A DNA stretch of 6,050 nucleotides, taken from contig DAIESZ010000080.1 of the NCBI GenBank assembly GCA_027346035.1, positions 1 to 6,050 on the forward strand, given 5' to 3'. The translations under genes and the position numbers were made by a program. Within the stretch, counting starts at the first letter, position 1; the number at the start of each line of letters is the position of its first letter. Of the stretch, positions 1 through 5,940 are shown one piece after another. The stretch is from Propionibacteriaceae bacterium. GTDB taxonomy: Bacteria > Actinomycetota > Actinomycetes > Propionibacteriales > Propionibacteriaceae. Under the pieces are notes generated by a model, which saw only the letters and a list, made by a program, of their open reading frames with translations, was not told the origin of the DNA and did no database searches.

Positions 1-237
1 TTCGACGAGGGCCGCCGCATCGCCTGGAAGCCGGCCGAGCAGGGCGGGCGGCCGATCGGCCAGGTCTGGCGCTGGCAGCTCGACCCGGTCGACGACCTGC
101 ACACCCTGGTGACCCACAGCTACGACTGGTCGCAGCTCACCGACGAGAAGCGCCTGGCCCGCGCTCGCGCGACGACGAGCGACAAGCTGCTCGCGTCGAT
201 CGACCGGCTCGCGGCGCTGTTCGAGCCCGAGGCCTGA
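1..237 (+). CDS. SRPBCC (START-like) family protein, C-terminal fragment
   Basis: The first 78 codons of the window, read in frame 1, end at a TGA at 235-237; the start lies outside the window. The fragment shows features common at the end of actinobacterial SRPBCC (polyketide cyclase/dehydrase-like, START-like) proteins. There is an RIAWKP strand near residue 6, a GQVWRWQLDPV strand near residues 21-31, a TLVTHSYDWSQLTD segment, and a final amphipathic helix that runs to the stop (RARATTSDKLLASIDRLAALF). In this fold the long C-terminal helix closes over a hydrophobic pocket for a small ligand. The ligand and role of this protein cannot be told from the sequence. It converges on fdhD with only 18 bases between the two stop codons. 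The family call rests on sequence pattern recognition from a fragment, so it is good but not certain. Confidence 0.75.
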   Translation, partial: FDEGRRIAWKPAEQGGRPIGQVWRWQLDPVDDLHTLVTHSYDWSQLTDEKRLARARATTSDKLLASIDRLAALFEPEA

Positions 238-245
238 CCCGGACG

Positions 246-271
246 CCGGGTGCGCTCAGCCGCGCACCCGG
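246..271. terminator. Bidirectional hairpin terminator between converging genes
   Basis: The arms CCGGGTGCGC (246-255) and GCGCACCCGG (262-271) form a perfect 10-bp stem with a 6-base loop. A G-U pair and a G-C pair can extend it outward to 244-273. It begins 9 bases after the stop codon of the upstream + strand gene and covers the last five codons and the stop of fdhD on the - strand, so it is placed to end transcripts from both sides. There is no T-tract on either side, as is common for terminator-like hairpins in high-GC actinobacteria. Termination is inferred from position and structure only. Confidence 0.6.
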
Positions 272-1101
272 TGGTCGCCGGTGTAGACGTTGAGGCGGGT
301 GCCGCGCACGAAGCCGATGAGGGTCGATCCGGCGTCCTCGGCGCACTCCACGGCGAGCGACGAGGGGGCCGACACCGCGGCGAGGCAGGGGATGCCCGCC
401 ATCACCGACTTCTGCACCAGTTCGAACGACGCGCGCCCGGACACCATGAGGACGCAGCCCCGCAGCGGGAGCCGGCCGTTCATCATCGCCCAGCCGACCA
501 CCTTGTCGACGGCGTTGTGCCGGCCGACGTCCTCGCGCACGACGAGCGGCTGCCCCTCCGCGGTGAACAGCCCCGCGGCGTGCACCCCGCCGGTGCGGTC
601 GAAGGCCCGCTGCTGTTGTCGCAGGGCGTCGGGCAGGCGGGTGATCGTCGTCGCGTCCACGACCGTGGGGTCTTCGCGAACGTCGAACTGCGTCCGCCCG
701 CGCAACTGCTCGATGCTGGCGGTGCCGCACACCCCGCAGGCCGACGACGTGACGAAGGCGCGCCGCGCCGTCTCCGAGGGGGGTTGGACGCCGGGAGCGA
801 GCGTGACATCGACGACGTTGTACGTGTTCTGCGGGACGCCGGTGTCGTCGAGGAGCACCGAGCCCGCGCAGTAGCGGGCCAGCGAGATGTCGTCGGCCGA
901 GCGGATGAGGCCCTCGGAGAAGAGGAAGCCGTGTACCAACTCGATGTCGTGTCCCGGCGTCCGCATGGTCACCGTGAGGGCAGCGCCGTTGATGCGGATC
1001 TCCAGCGGCTCCTCCACGCTGAGGTTGTCGGGGCGGGGCGTGGAACTGCCCGCGTCCGTGTCGATGGTCGTCACCCGCCGCCGTAGTGTCACGCGCCCCA
1101 T
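256..1101 (-). CDS. fdhD: FdhD, formate dehydrogenase accessory sulfurtransferase
   Basis: FdhD takes sulfur as a persulfide from a cysteine desulfurase and passes it to the molybdenum bis-guanylate cofactor, which activates formate dehydrogenase. It is a cytoplasmic protein. The 281-residue product has the family landmarks: an N-terminal EEPLEIRING strand (30-39), HDIELVHGFLFSEGLI (51-66), the redox CxxC pair in SSACGVCG (Cys122 and Cys125), the EDVGRHNAVDK block (190-200), and SGRASFELVQK (221-231). The length is normal for the family. I chose the ATG at 1099-1101 because it gives the N-terminus MGRVTLRRRV, a form I know from actinobacterial FdhD proteins. An in-frame ATG at 1171-1173 would add 24 residues (MRPAGIAAGRR and onward). 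Neither start has a strong Shine-Dalgarno site. No formate dehydrogenase, molybdenum cofactor gene or cysteine desulfurase lies in the window, so the partner enzyme must be encoded elsewhere. The gene diverges from glgP. Confidence 0.95.
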   Translation of the reverse strand: MGRVTLRRRVTTIDTDAGSSTPRPDNLSVEEPLEIRINGAALTVTMRTPGHDIELVHGFLFSEGLIRSADDISLARYCAGSVLLDDTGVPQNTYNVVDVTLAPGVQPPSETARRAFVTSSACGVCGTASIEQLRGRTQFDVREDPTVVDATTITRLPDALRQQQRAFDRTGGVHAAGLFTAEGQPLVVREDVGRHNAVDKVVGWAMMNGRLPLRGCVLMVSGRASFELVQKSVMAGIPCLAAVSAPSSLAVECAEDAGSTLIGFVRGTRLNVYTGDHRVRG

Positions 1102-1234
1102 CCGGCCAGCCTGCCACAGGGCGGGAATCGCGGCGAGGTGCCGCCGGCCAGCGGCGATGCCGGCCGGGCGCATCGTGCCCTACCCGGCGCACCCACGGGC
1201 TGCCTGTCCACGTGGTGAGGCGGCCCCCGCGTGT

Positions 1235-1300
1235 CCGCCCAACGGGGTGGGCTCTAGTAAGTTGGCGCCCATGTCCATTCGGGTTATGCATGAAATAAAT
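1235..1300 (+). promoter_or_regulatory. Candidate glgP promoter region, two alternative readings
   Basis: The region between fdhD and glgP turns abruptly AT-rich at about 1254-1312. Two promoter readings are possible. In the first, TAAGTT (1258-1263, TAnnnT form) lies exactly 7 bases before the ATG at 1271, the geometry of a leaderless transcript; no good -35 box precedes it. In the second, TTGGCG (1262-1267) and TATGCA (1285-1290) are separated by 17 bases and would start a transcript near 1297, leaving a leader of about 60 bases before the ATG at 1361. Both -10 boxes are weak matches (3 of 6 to TATAAT). The elements are seen directly; their function is inferred. Confidence 0.35.
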
Positions 1301-1313
1301 CGGGAAAATCCCG
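1301..1313 (+). other. Small inverted repeat in the glgP upstream region
   Basis: CGGGA (1301-1305) and TCCCG (1309-1313) pair around an AAA loop. It lies 48 bases before the ATG at 1361. It would be in the leader RNA if translation starts there, or inside the first codons if translation starts at 1271. A 5-bp stem is too small to assign a function; it is recorded because it sits in the AT-rich patch that decides the glgP start. Confidence 0.25.
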
Positions 1314-1360
1314 GTGACGCCGAGCAGAATCACGCCCAGCGGCTGGGTACCGGCTTTCCG

Positions 1361-3826
1361 ATGACGCACCCGTTGGCGAAGGCCCCGGTCACCACCCCGC
1401 CCTACAACGTCGATGGCTTCGTCAAGGAATTCCTCCACAATCTCAACACCCAGCAGGGCGTGGCCCTGTCGCGGTCGAGCCTCAACGACCAGTACCTCGC
1501 CCTCGCCCGCACGGTGCGCGGCTACCTCATGGCCCGCTGGCTCGAGACGTCGCGCCGGCAGCGGTCGACCAAGGCGAAGACGATCGGCTACCTCTCCGCC
1601 GAATACCTCCTCGGGCGCCAGCTGAGCAACGCGCTGCTGGCCGCCGACCTCACCGACATCGCCCGGGACGCCATGGCGGGCTGCGGCCTCGACATGGCCG
1701 AACTCGCGGACGTCGAGGTCGAGCCCGGTCTCGGCAACGGGGGCCTTGGACGCCTCGCCGCCTGCTTCATCGACTCGCTGGCGACGATGAACATCCCGTC
1801 CATCGGCTACGGCATCCGCTACGAGTACGGCATCTTCCGCCAGACCTTCGTCGACGGCGCCCAGGTGGAGCAGCCCGACAACTGGCTCAAGCTCGGCAGC
1901 CCGTGGGAGTTCGCCCACCCGGAGTCGGCGGTCCAGGTCGACTTCGGCGGTCACACCGAGACCTGGGCCGACGAACTCGGCCGTGAGCGCACCCGCTGGG
2001 TGCCGTGGTGGAATGTTCTCGGCATCCCCTACAACTACATGGTCCCCGGCTACAACAACGGCCGCGTCAACACCCTGAGGCTGTGGAGTTCAAAGGCCAC
2101 CGACGCCTTCGATCTCGCGATCTTCAACACCGGCGACTACGCCGAGGCCGCCCGTGCCCAGACGTTCGCCGAGAACATCACCAAGGTGCTCTACCCCGAG
2201 GACTCCACTCCCCAGGGCAAGGAACTCCGGCTGCAGCAGCAGTACTTCTTCGTCGCCTGCTCCCTGCACGACTTCATCGAGAACGAACTCGAACCCGGGT
2301 TCGACCTGCACGACCTGCCCCAGCGGATCGTCTTCCAGCTCAACGACACCCACCCGGTCATCGCGGTGCCCGAGCTCATGCGCATCCTCGTCGATCTCAA
2401 GGGCCTCGATTGGGACGAGGCGTGGGAGATCACCCAGGGCTGCTTCGCCTACACCTGTCACACGCTGTTGCCGGAGGCGCTCGAGGTGTGGTCGACCGAC
2501 CTGCTGGGACGCCTGCTGCCGCGACACCTCGAGATCATCTACCGGATCAACGAGCACTTCCTCAGCGAGGTGCGGGCGGCCAAACCTGACGACGAGATGC
2601 GCGTCAGGCGCATGTCGGTCATCGCCGAATACCCCGAGAGGGGTGTGCGCATGGCCTACCTGGCGACCGTCGCCTCCGTCAAGGTCAACGGCGTCGCCGA
2701 ACTGCATTCCCAACTGCTGCGTGACAAGGTACTTCCGGACTTCAGCGACTACTGGCCCGAGAAGTTCATCAATGTCACCAACGGCGTCACCCCGCGCCGG
2801 TTCATCAAGCTGGCCAACCCGGGGCTTGCGGGACTGATCAGCGACACCATCGGCAAGGGGTGGCTGACCGAGCTCGAGCGCCTCCAGGAGCTCGAGCCGT
2901 ACGCCGAGGACGAGGAGTTCCGCGTCCAGTTCCGCGAAGTCAAGCGGGCGAACAAGGAGCGGCTGCGCCATGTGTTGCGCGAACGTGACGGCATCGACCT
3001 GCCCGAGGGTCATCTGCTCGACGTGATGGTCAAACGGCTGCACGAGTACAAGCGGCAGAGTCTCAAGCTGCTGCACGTGGTGTCGCTCTACGACCAGCTG
3101 ATCTCGGGCAAGGTGGGCCTCGACCAGGTGACGCCGCGCACCGTGGTGTTCGGGGCGAAGGCGGCGCCGGGCTACCGGATCGCCAAGGAGACGATCCGGC
3201 TGATCAACGCGGTGGCGGCGACGATCAACAACGACCGCCGGATCGGCGACGTGCTGCACGTCGCGTTCCCGGCGAACTACAACGTCACCCTCGCCCAGAC
3301 GCTGATTCCGGCGGCCGACCTGTCGGAACAGATCTCGCTGGCGGGTCTGGAGGCGTCCGGTACCGGGAACATGAAACTGCAGATGAACGGTGCACTGACC
3401 ATCGGCACCGATGACGGCGCCAACGTCGAGATCCGCCAGTTGGTCGGCGACGAGCACTTCTTCCTGTTCGGCATGGTCGAACCCGAGGTCGCCGAACTGC
3501 AGCAGCGCGGCTACCGGCCGATGGACTACTACCACACCGACCCCGAGCTCAAGGCGGCCATCGACCTCATCGCATCGGGCGCGTTCTCGGGTGGGGATCC
3601 GATGGGTTTCGAGTCACTCGTTTCGAACCTGCTCTACGAGGACCGGTTCATGGCCCTGGCCGACTTCCGCTCCTACGTCGACGCCCAGCAGCGGGTCGAG
3701 GACTACTACGCCGACGAGACCGCTTGGACGCGCTCGGCGATCCTCAACGTGGCCCGATCGGGCTACTTCTCGTCCGACCGGTCGATGCGCGACTACCTCG
3801 ACCGGATCTGGACGCCGCGTCCCTGA
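1361..3826 (+). CDS. glgP: Glycogen/maltodextrin phosphorylase (GT35)
   Basis: This PLP-dependent enzyme cleaves terminal alpha-1,4-glucosyl units of glycogen or maltodextrin with phosphate and releases glucose-1-phosphate in the cytoplasm. The 821-residue product is the size of bacterial GlgP/MalP (about 800-815). Landmarks in order are YLSAEYLLGR (77-86), the glycine loop EPGLGNGGLGR (121-131), LNDTHP with His331 at the sugar site, the phosphate-binding block KRLHEYKRQ (558-566, Arg559 and Lys564), and EASGTGNMK ending at Lys672. Lys672 is the counterpart of rabbit muscle Lys680, which binds PLP. All catalytic residues I can check are present. The start at 1361 is preferred because the product then has family length, and because codons 1271-1360 use A/T-ending codons (ATA, AAT, CAT, GAA) unlike the rest of the gene. 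However, the ATG at 1271 fits a leaderless transcript and would add 30 residues; neither start has a Shine-Dalgarno site. Animal-type N-terminal phosphorylation is not expected. Sequence alone does not separate glycogen from maltodextrin preference. It is probably monocistronic. Confidence 0.95.
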   Translation: MTHPLAKAPVTTPPYNVDGFVKEFLHNLNTQQGVALSRSSLNDQYLALARTVRGYLMARWLETSRRQRSTKAKTIGYLSAEYLLGRQLSNALLAADLTDIARDAMAGCGLDMAELADVEVEPGLGNGGLGRLAACFIDSLATMNIPSIGYGIRYEYGIFRQTFVDGAQVEQPDNWLKLGSPWEFAHPESAVQVDFGGHTETWADELGRERTRWVPWWNVLGIPYNYMVPGYNNGRVNTLRLWSSKATDAFDLAIFNTGDYAEAARAQTFAENITKVLYPEDSTPQGKELRLQQQYFFVACSLHDFIENELEPGFDLHDLPQRIVFQLNDTHPVIAVPELMRILVDLKGLDWDEAWEITQGCFAYTCHTLLPEALEVWSTDLLGRLLPRHLEIIYRINEHFLSEVRAAKPDDEMRVRRMSVIAEYPERGVRMAYLATVASVKVNGVAELHSQLLRDKVLPDFSDYWPEKFINVTNGVTPRRFIKLANPGLAGLISDTIGKGWLTELERLQELEPYAEDEEFRVQFREVKRANKERLRHVLRERDGIDLPEGHLLDVMVKRLHEYKRQSLKLLHVVSLYDQLISGKVGLDQVTPRTVVFGAKAAPGYRIAKETIRLINAVAATINNDRRIGDVLHVAFPANYNVTLAQTLIPAADLSEQISLAGLEASGTGNMKLQMNGALTIGTDDGANVEIRQLVGDEHFFLFGMVEPEVAELQQRGYRPMDYYHTDPELKAAIDLIASGAFSGGDPMGFESLVSNLLYEDRFMALADFRSYVDAQQRVEDYYADETAWTRSAILNVARSGYFSSDRSMRDYLDRIWTPRP

Positions 3827-3837
3827 ACCGGTGGACA

Positions 3838-3885
3838 TCGTGGGGCGCGCCGGGGTGGCCGAGGCCGTCCGGGCGCGCCCCACGA
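3838..3885 (+). terminator. GC-rich hairpin terminator after glgP
   Basis: A perfect 14-bp stem pairs TCGTGGGGCGCGCC (3838-3851) with GGCGCGCCCCACGA (3872-3885). It encloses a 20-base loop that contains a smaller GGCC/GGCC pairing. It starts 12 bases after the glgP stop and has no T-tract. Position, length and GC content make it the likely end of the glgP transcript. It also separates glgP from the separately controlled reductase gene downstream. Confidence 0.7.
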
Positions 3886-3970
3886 GCGCGGCAGGGTGGC
3901 AGGATTGCGTGGGCTGGGTCGGCGTCCTTGCAGGCGGTGACCCGCACCCTTCGGTTTAGGGAACCCCGAA

Positions 3971-4007
3971 TGAACGCGCCAATACCCCAGGGGGTATGTT
4001 CTTCGTC
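3971..4007 (+). promoter_or_regulatory. Promoter of the reductase-rhodanese gene, probably leaderless
   Basis: A -10 box TATGTT (3995-4000; 4 of 6 to TATAAT) is followed by exactly 7 bases and then the ATG at 4008. A transcript would therefore start at or next to the A of the start codon. A weak -35 candidate TGAACG (3971-3976) lies 18 bases upstream of the -10 box. No Shine-Dalgarno site precedes the ATG, which agrees with leaderless translation, common in actinobacteria. The spacer and the -10 box are occupied by the repressor palindrome. The transcription start is inferred, not measured. Confidence 0.6.
3982..3997. promoter_or_regulatory. CsoR/CstR-family operator palindrome
   Basis: ATACCCCAGGGGGTAT is a perfect inverted repeat of two 7-base arms, ATACCCC and GGGGTAT, around AG. 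This is the form of operators bound by the CsoR/RcnR/CstR family of tetrameric helical repressors, which recognise ATACCC half sites with a run of G/C between them. It covers the promoter spacer and the first three bases of the -10 box, so a bound repressor would block RNA polymerase. Copper-sensing CsoR and persulfide-sensing CstR use similar sites. The downstream gene, a persulfide/CoA-disulfide reductase with a rhodanese domain, favours CstR. The repressor gene is not in the window. Confidence 0.7.
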
Positions 4008-5678
4008 ATGGACATTGTGATTATCGGAGGCGTCGCCGGCGGCATGTCGGCTGCCACCCGGCTGCGCCGGCTCGACGAAACCGCCACGATCACGGTCGTC
4101 GAGCGCAGTGGATACGTCTCGTTCGCGAACTGTGGGCTGCCCTATCACGTCGGCGGGGTGATCGCGCATCGCGGCAACCTGCTGCTGCAGACCCCCGAGT
4201 CGTTGCGCGCACGCTTCGGCATCGACGTGCTCGTGCACCACGAGGCGGTGGGGATCCGGCGGGACACGCACGAACTGCTCGTTCATGACAGCCGCACCGG
4301 CGCTGACCTCGTGCTGCACTACGACAAGCTCATTCTGTCTCCGGGCGCGCGTCCGGTGCGCCCGCCGATTCCCGGCATCGAGCGCGCGCTCAGCCTGCGC
4401 GACGTCGAGGACACCGACGCCCTCGTGCAGGCGACGCAGGACGTCCACGACAGCGCCGACCTCGACGCCCTGGAGACGTTGAGCCTCGCCGCGCCGAGCG
4501 CCGTGGTCATCGGCGGCGGCTTCATCGGTGTCGAGATGGCCGAGAACCTGTCGGTGCGCGGTCTGCAGGTGACCCTCGTCGAGGCGATGCCGCAGGTGAT
4601 GGGCCCACTCGATCCCGAGATGGTGGCCCCGGTGCACGACCGGATCCGCGAGCACGGCGTCCGCCTCGAACTGGGGGCCGCGGTCACCGAGATCGGCCCG
4701 AACACCGTCACCCTGTCGAACGGGGAGGTGTTGCATGCCGACATGGTGGTGGCCGCGATCGGCGTCCGTCCCGAGACCTCGCTGGCCGTGGCGGCCGGCC
4801 TGCGGATCGGCGAACGCGGTGGCATCGCCGTCGACGATCAGATGCGCACCAGCGACCCCGACATCTTCGCGGTGGGCGACGCGGTCGAGAAGCGGGACGC
4901 CCTCGACGGCGGTGACGTGCTGGTTCCCCTCGCCAACACCGCCAACCTGCAGGGCCGCCGGGTCGCCGACGTCATCGCCGGACGCGCGGTGTCCGACCGC
5001 CCCGTGCTCGGTACGGCGATCGTCGGGGTCTTCGGGCTACAGGTCGCCTCGACCGGGTGGAACGAGAAGCGGCTGCGCGCGGCCGGGCGCCCCTACCGCG
5101 CGATCCACACCCACCCGGCGTCGCACGCCACGTATTACCCGGGTGCCGCGGGCATGGCTCTCAAGCTGCTCGTCGACCCGGACACCGACCTGATCCTCGG
5201 CGCCCAGGGCGTCGGCGAGAGCGGTGTCGACAAGCGCATGGACGTCATCGCCACCGCGATCACCGGAGGGCTCACCGCGTCCGAACTCGCCGAGCTCGAA
5301 CTGGCCTATGCACCGCAGTTCGGCTCCGCCAAGGACGCCGTCAACATGCTCGGGTGGGTCGACGAGAACATCGCCACGGGCACCACCGACACGATCCAGT
5401 GGCACGAGCTCGCAGACGCCCAGGCGTCGGGCGCCACCCTGCTCGACGTGAGAACCCAGGGCGAGTACGACGCCGGCAACATCCCGGGCGCCCTGCTCAT
5501 CCCGGTCGATGAGCTGCGCGAGCGGCTCCACGAGGTGCCCGACGGTCCGATCGTGGTGCACTGCGCGGTCGGTATCCGCGGCCACATCGCCACGCGGATC
5601 CTGCGGGCCACCGGACGCGGCGACGTGCGCAACCTCGACGGTGGCTACCGCACGTGGGCGGCGGGCGCCTCGATCTGA
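4008..5678 (+). CDS. CoA-disulfide/persulfide reductase with C-terminal rhodanese domain (CoADR-RHD)
   Basis: This flavoprotein reduces CoA disulfide, CoA persulfide or related low-molecular-weight persulfides with NAD(P)H; the rhodanese part handles sulfane sulfur. The 556-residue product opens with an FAD-binding GGVAGG (7-12). It continues with SFANCGLPYH carrying the single active-site Cys42 of the CoADR class, an NAD(P)-binding GGGFIGVE (169-176), and the second FAD motif IFAVGD (286-291). Tyr376 (in YYPGA) and Tyr434 (in YAPQFGSAKD) are 58 residues apart, as are the two functional tyrosines (361 and 419) of Staphylococcus aureus Cdr. The rhodanese domain spans about 462-556, with DVRTQGEY (480-487) and the catalytic Cys519 in HCAVGIRG. 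All key residues are intact. The ATG at 4008 is chosen over the in-frame ATG at 3996 because the latter lies within the operator and -10 box. The gene stands alone between two hairpins and is probably repressed by a CstR-like sensor. Whether CoA, bacillithiol, mycothiol or inorganic polysulfide is the physiological substrate cannot be told. Confidence 0.93.
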   Translation: MDIVIIGGVAGGMSAATRLRRLDETATITVVERSGYVSFANCGLPYHVGGVIAHRGNLLLQTPESLRARFGIDVLVHHEAVGIRRDTHELLVHDSRTGADLVLHYDKLILSPGARPVRPPIPGIERALSLRDVEDTDALVQATQDVHDSADLDALETLSLAAPSAVVIGGGFIGVEMAENLSVRGLQVTLVEAMPQVMGPLDPEMVAPVHDRIREHGVRLELGAAVTEIGPNTVTLSNGEVLHADMVVAAIGVRPETSLAVAAGLRIGERGGIAVDDQMRTSDPDIFAVGDAVEKRDALDGGDVLVPLANTANLQGRRVADVIAGRAVSDRPVLGTAIVGVFGLQVASTGWNEKRLRAAGRPYRAIHTHPASHATYYPGAAGMALKLLVDPDTDLILGAQGVGESGVDKRMDVIATAITGGLTASELAELELAYAPQFGSAKDAVNMLGWVDENIATGTTDTIQWHELADAQASGATLLDVRTQGEYDAGNIPGALLIPVDELRERLHEVPDGPIVVHCAVGIRGHIATRILRATGRGDVRNLDGGYRTWAAGASI

Positions 5679-5689
5679 GAGCGGTCGAC

Positions 5690-5735
5690 GCGCAGCGGGC
5701 GGCGTCCAGAACCTTTCGGGGGCCGCCCGCTGCGC
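5690..5735. terminator. GC-rich hairpin terminator after the reductase-rhodanese gene
   Basis: GCGCAGCGGGCGGC (5690-5703) pairs perfectly with GCCGCCCGCTGCGC (5722-5735), giving a 14-bp stem with an 18-base loop. It starts 11 bases after the stop codon and has no T-tract. The stem length, loop size and distance from the stop match the hairpin after glgP. Because the next gene converges from the right, this hairpin could also stop read-through from the - strand. Confidence 0.7.
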
Positions 5736-5940
5736 TGTCGTGACCGATCGGGTCGAGTCCGGGCGTCCGGGCGGGGACGAAACGGCGTCCGGACGGCCCG
5801 TCGAGGCCGAAGGTCGAGTCCCGGGCGTCCGGGCAGGGACGTCGCGTGTGACTCGTGAGGCGATCACGCCGACGATCGTGAGTGTCGTGGTTGGGACACG
5901 CCACGCGGTGACGCGTCAGGGTGCCAGGATCGCGGGCCCC
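5736..5940. other. Non-coding region between converging genes
   Basis: About 200 bases separate the terminator hairpin from the - strand gene end at 5941. Apart from the duplicated repeat, it holds small competing stems: GTGTC/GACAC at 5882-5899, CGTGG/CCACG at 5886-5905, and CGTGA/TCACG at 5854-5868. These could help stop the incoming - strand transcript, but each has only 5 bp. I see no credible gene here: open frames across it are continuations of shadow frames from the neighbouring coding sequence, without family motifs. Confidence 0.45.
5751..5841. repeat. Imperfect tandem-spaced direct repeat, hairpin-forming
   Basis: A 29-base unit at 5751-5779 returns as a 30-base unit at 5812-5841, 61 bases further on. 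They differ by one inserted C and one G-to-A change. Each copy holds a short nested inverted repeat: CCGG-GCGT-CCGG in the first and CCCGG-GCGT-CCGGG in the second, flanked by GTCC/GGAC arms. The heptamer GGCGTCC also occurs at 5701, 5762, 5784 and 5824. The unit lies in a non-coding stretch between two converging genes. Function is unknown; read-through termination or a local duplication are possible. Confidence 0.5.

Noticed and set aside
1208..1215. Palindrome CCACGTGG between fdhD and glgP
   Set aside because: An 8-base palindrome in GC-rich DNA is weak evidence. It is not repeated nearby and does not sit on a clear promoter element.
887..1360. Upstream extension of the glgP reading frame to an ATG at 887
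   Set aside because: It would run antisense through fdhD, and the added residues resemble nothing in the phosphorylase family. Only the ATGs at 1271 and 1361 are reasonable.
137..1954. Long - strand open frame (about 605 codons) across fdhD and the start of glgP
   Set aside because: It runs out of frame through fdhD and antisense to glgP, has low-complexity Arg/Gly/Ala-rich composition and no family motifs. In GC-rich DNA such stop-free shadow frames are expected.
2090..3535. Long - strand open frame (about 481 codons) inside glgP
   Set aside because: It is fully antisense to the well-supported phosphorylase and shows no recognisable motif; a shadow of codon bias.
3950..3970. TTCGG/CCGAA inverted repeat upstream of the reductase promoter
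   Set aside because: Only a 5-bp stem with an 11-base loop, no family resemblance, and not placed on the promoter; too weak to call an operator.
3996..4007. ATG at 3996 as start of the reductase-rhodanese gene
   Set aside because: It lies inside the operator and the -10 box. The ATG at 4008 gives MDIVIIGGVAGG, the normal family N-terminus, and suits a leaderless start.
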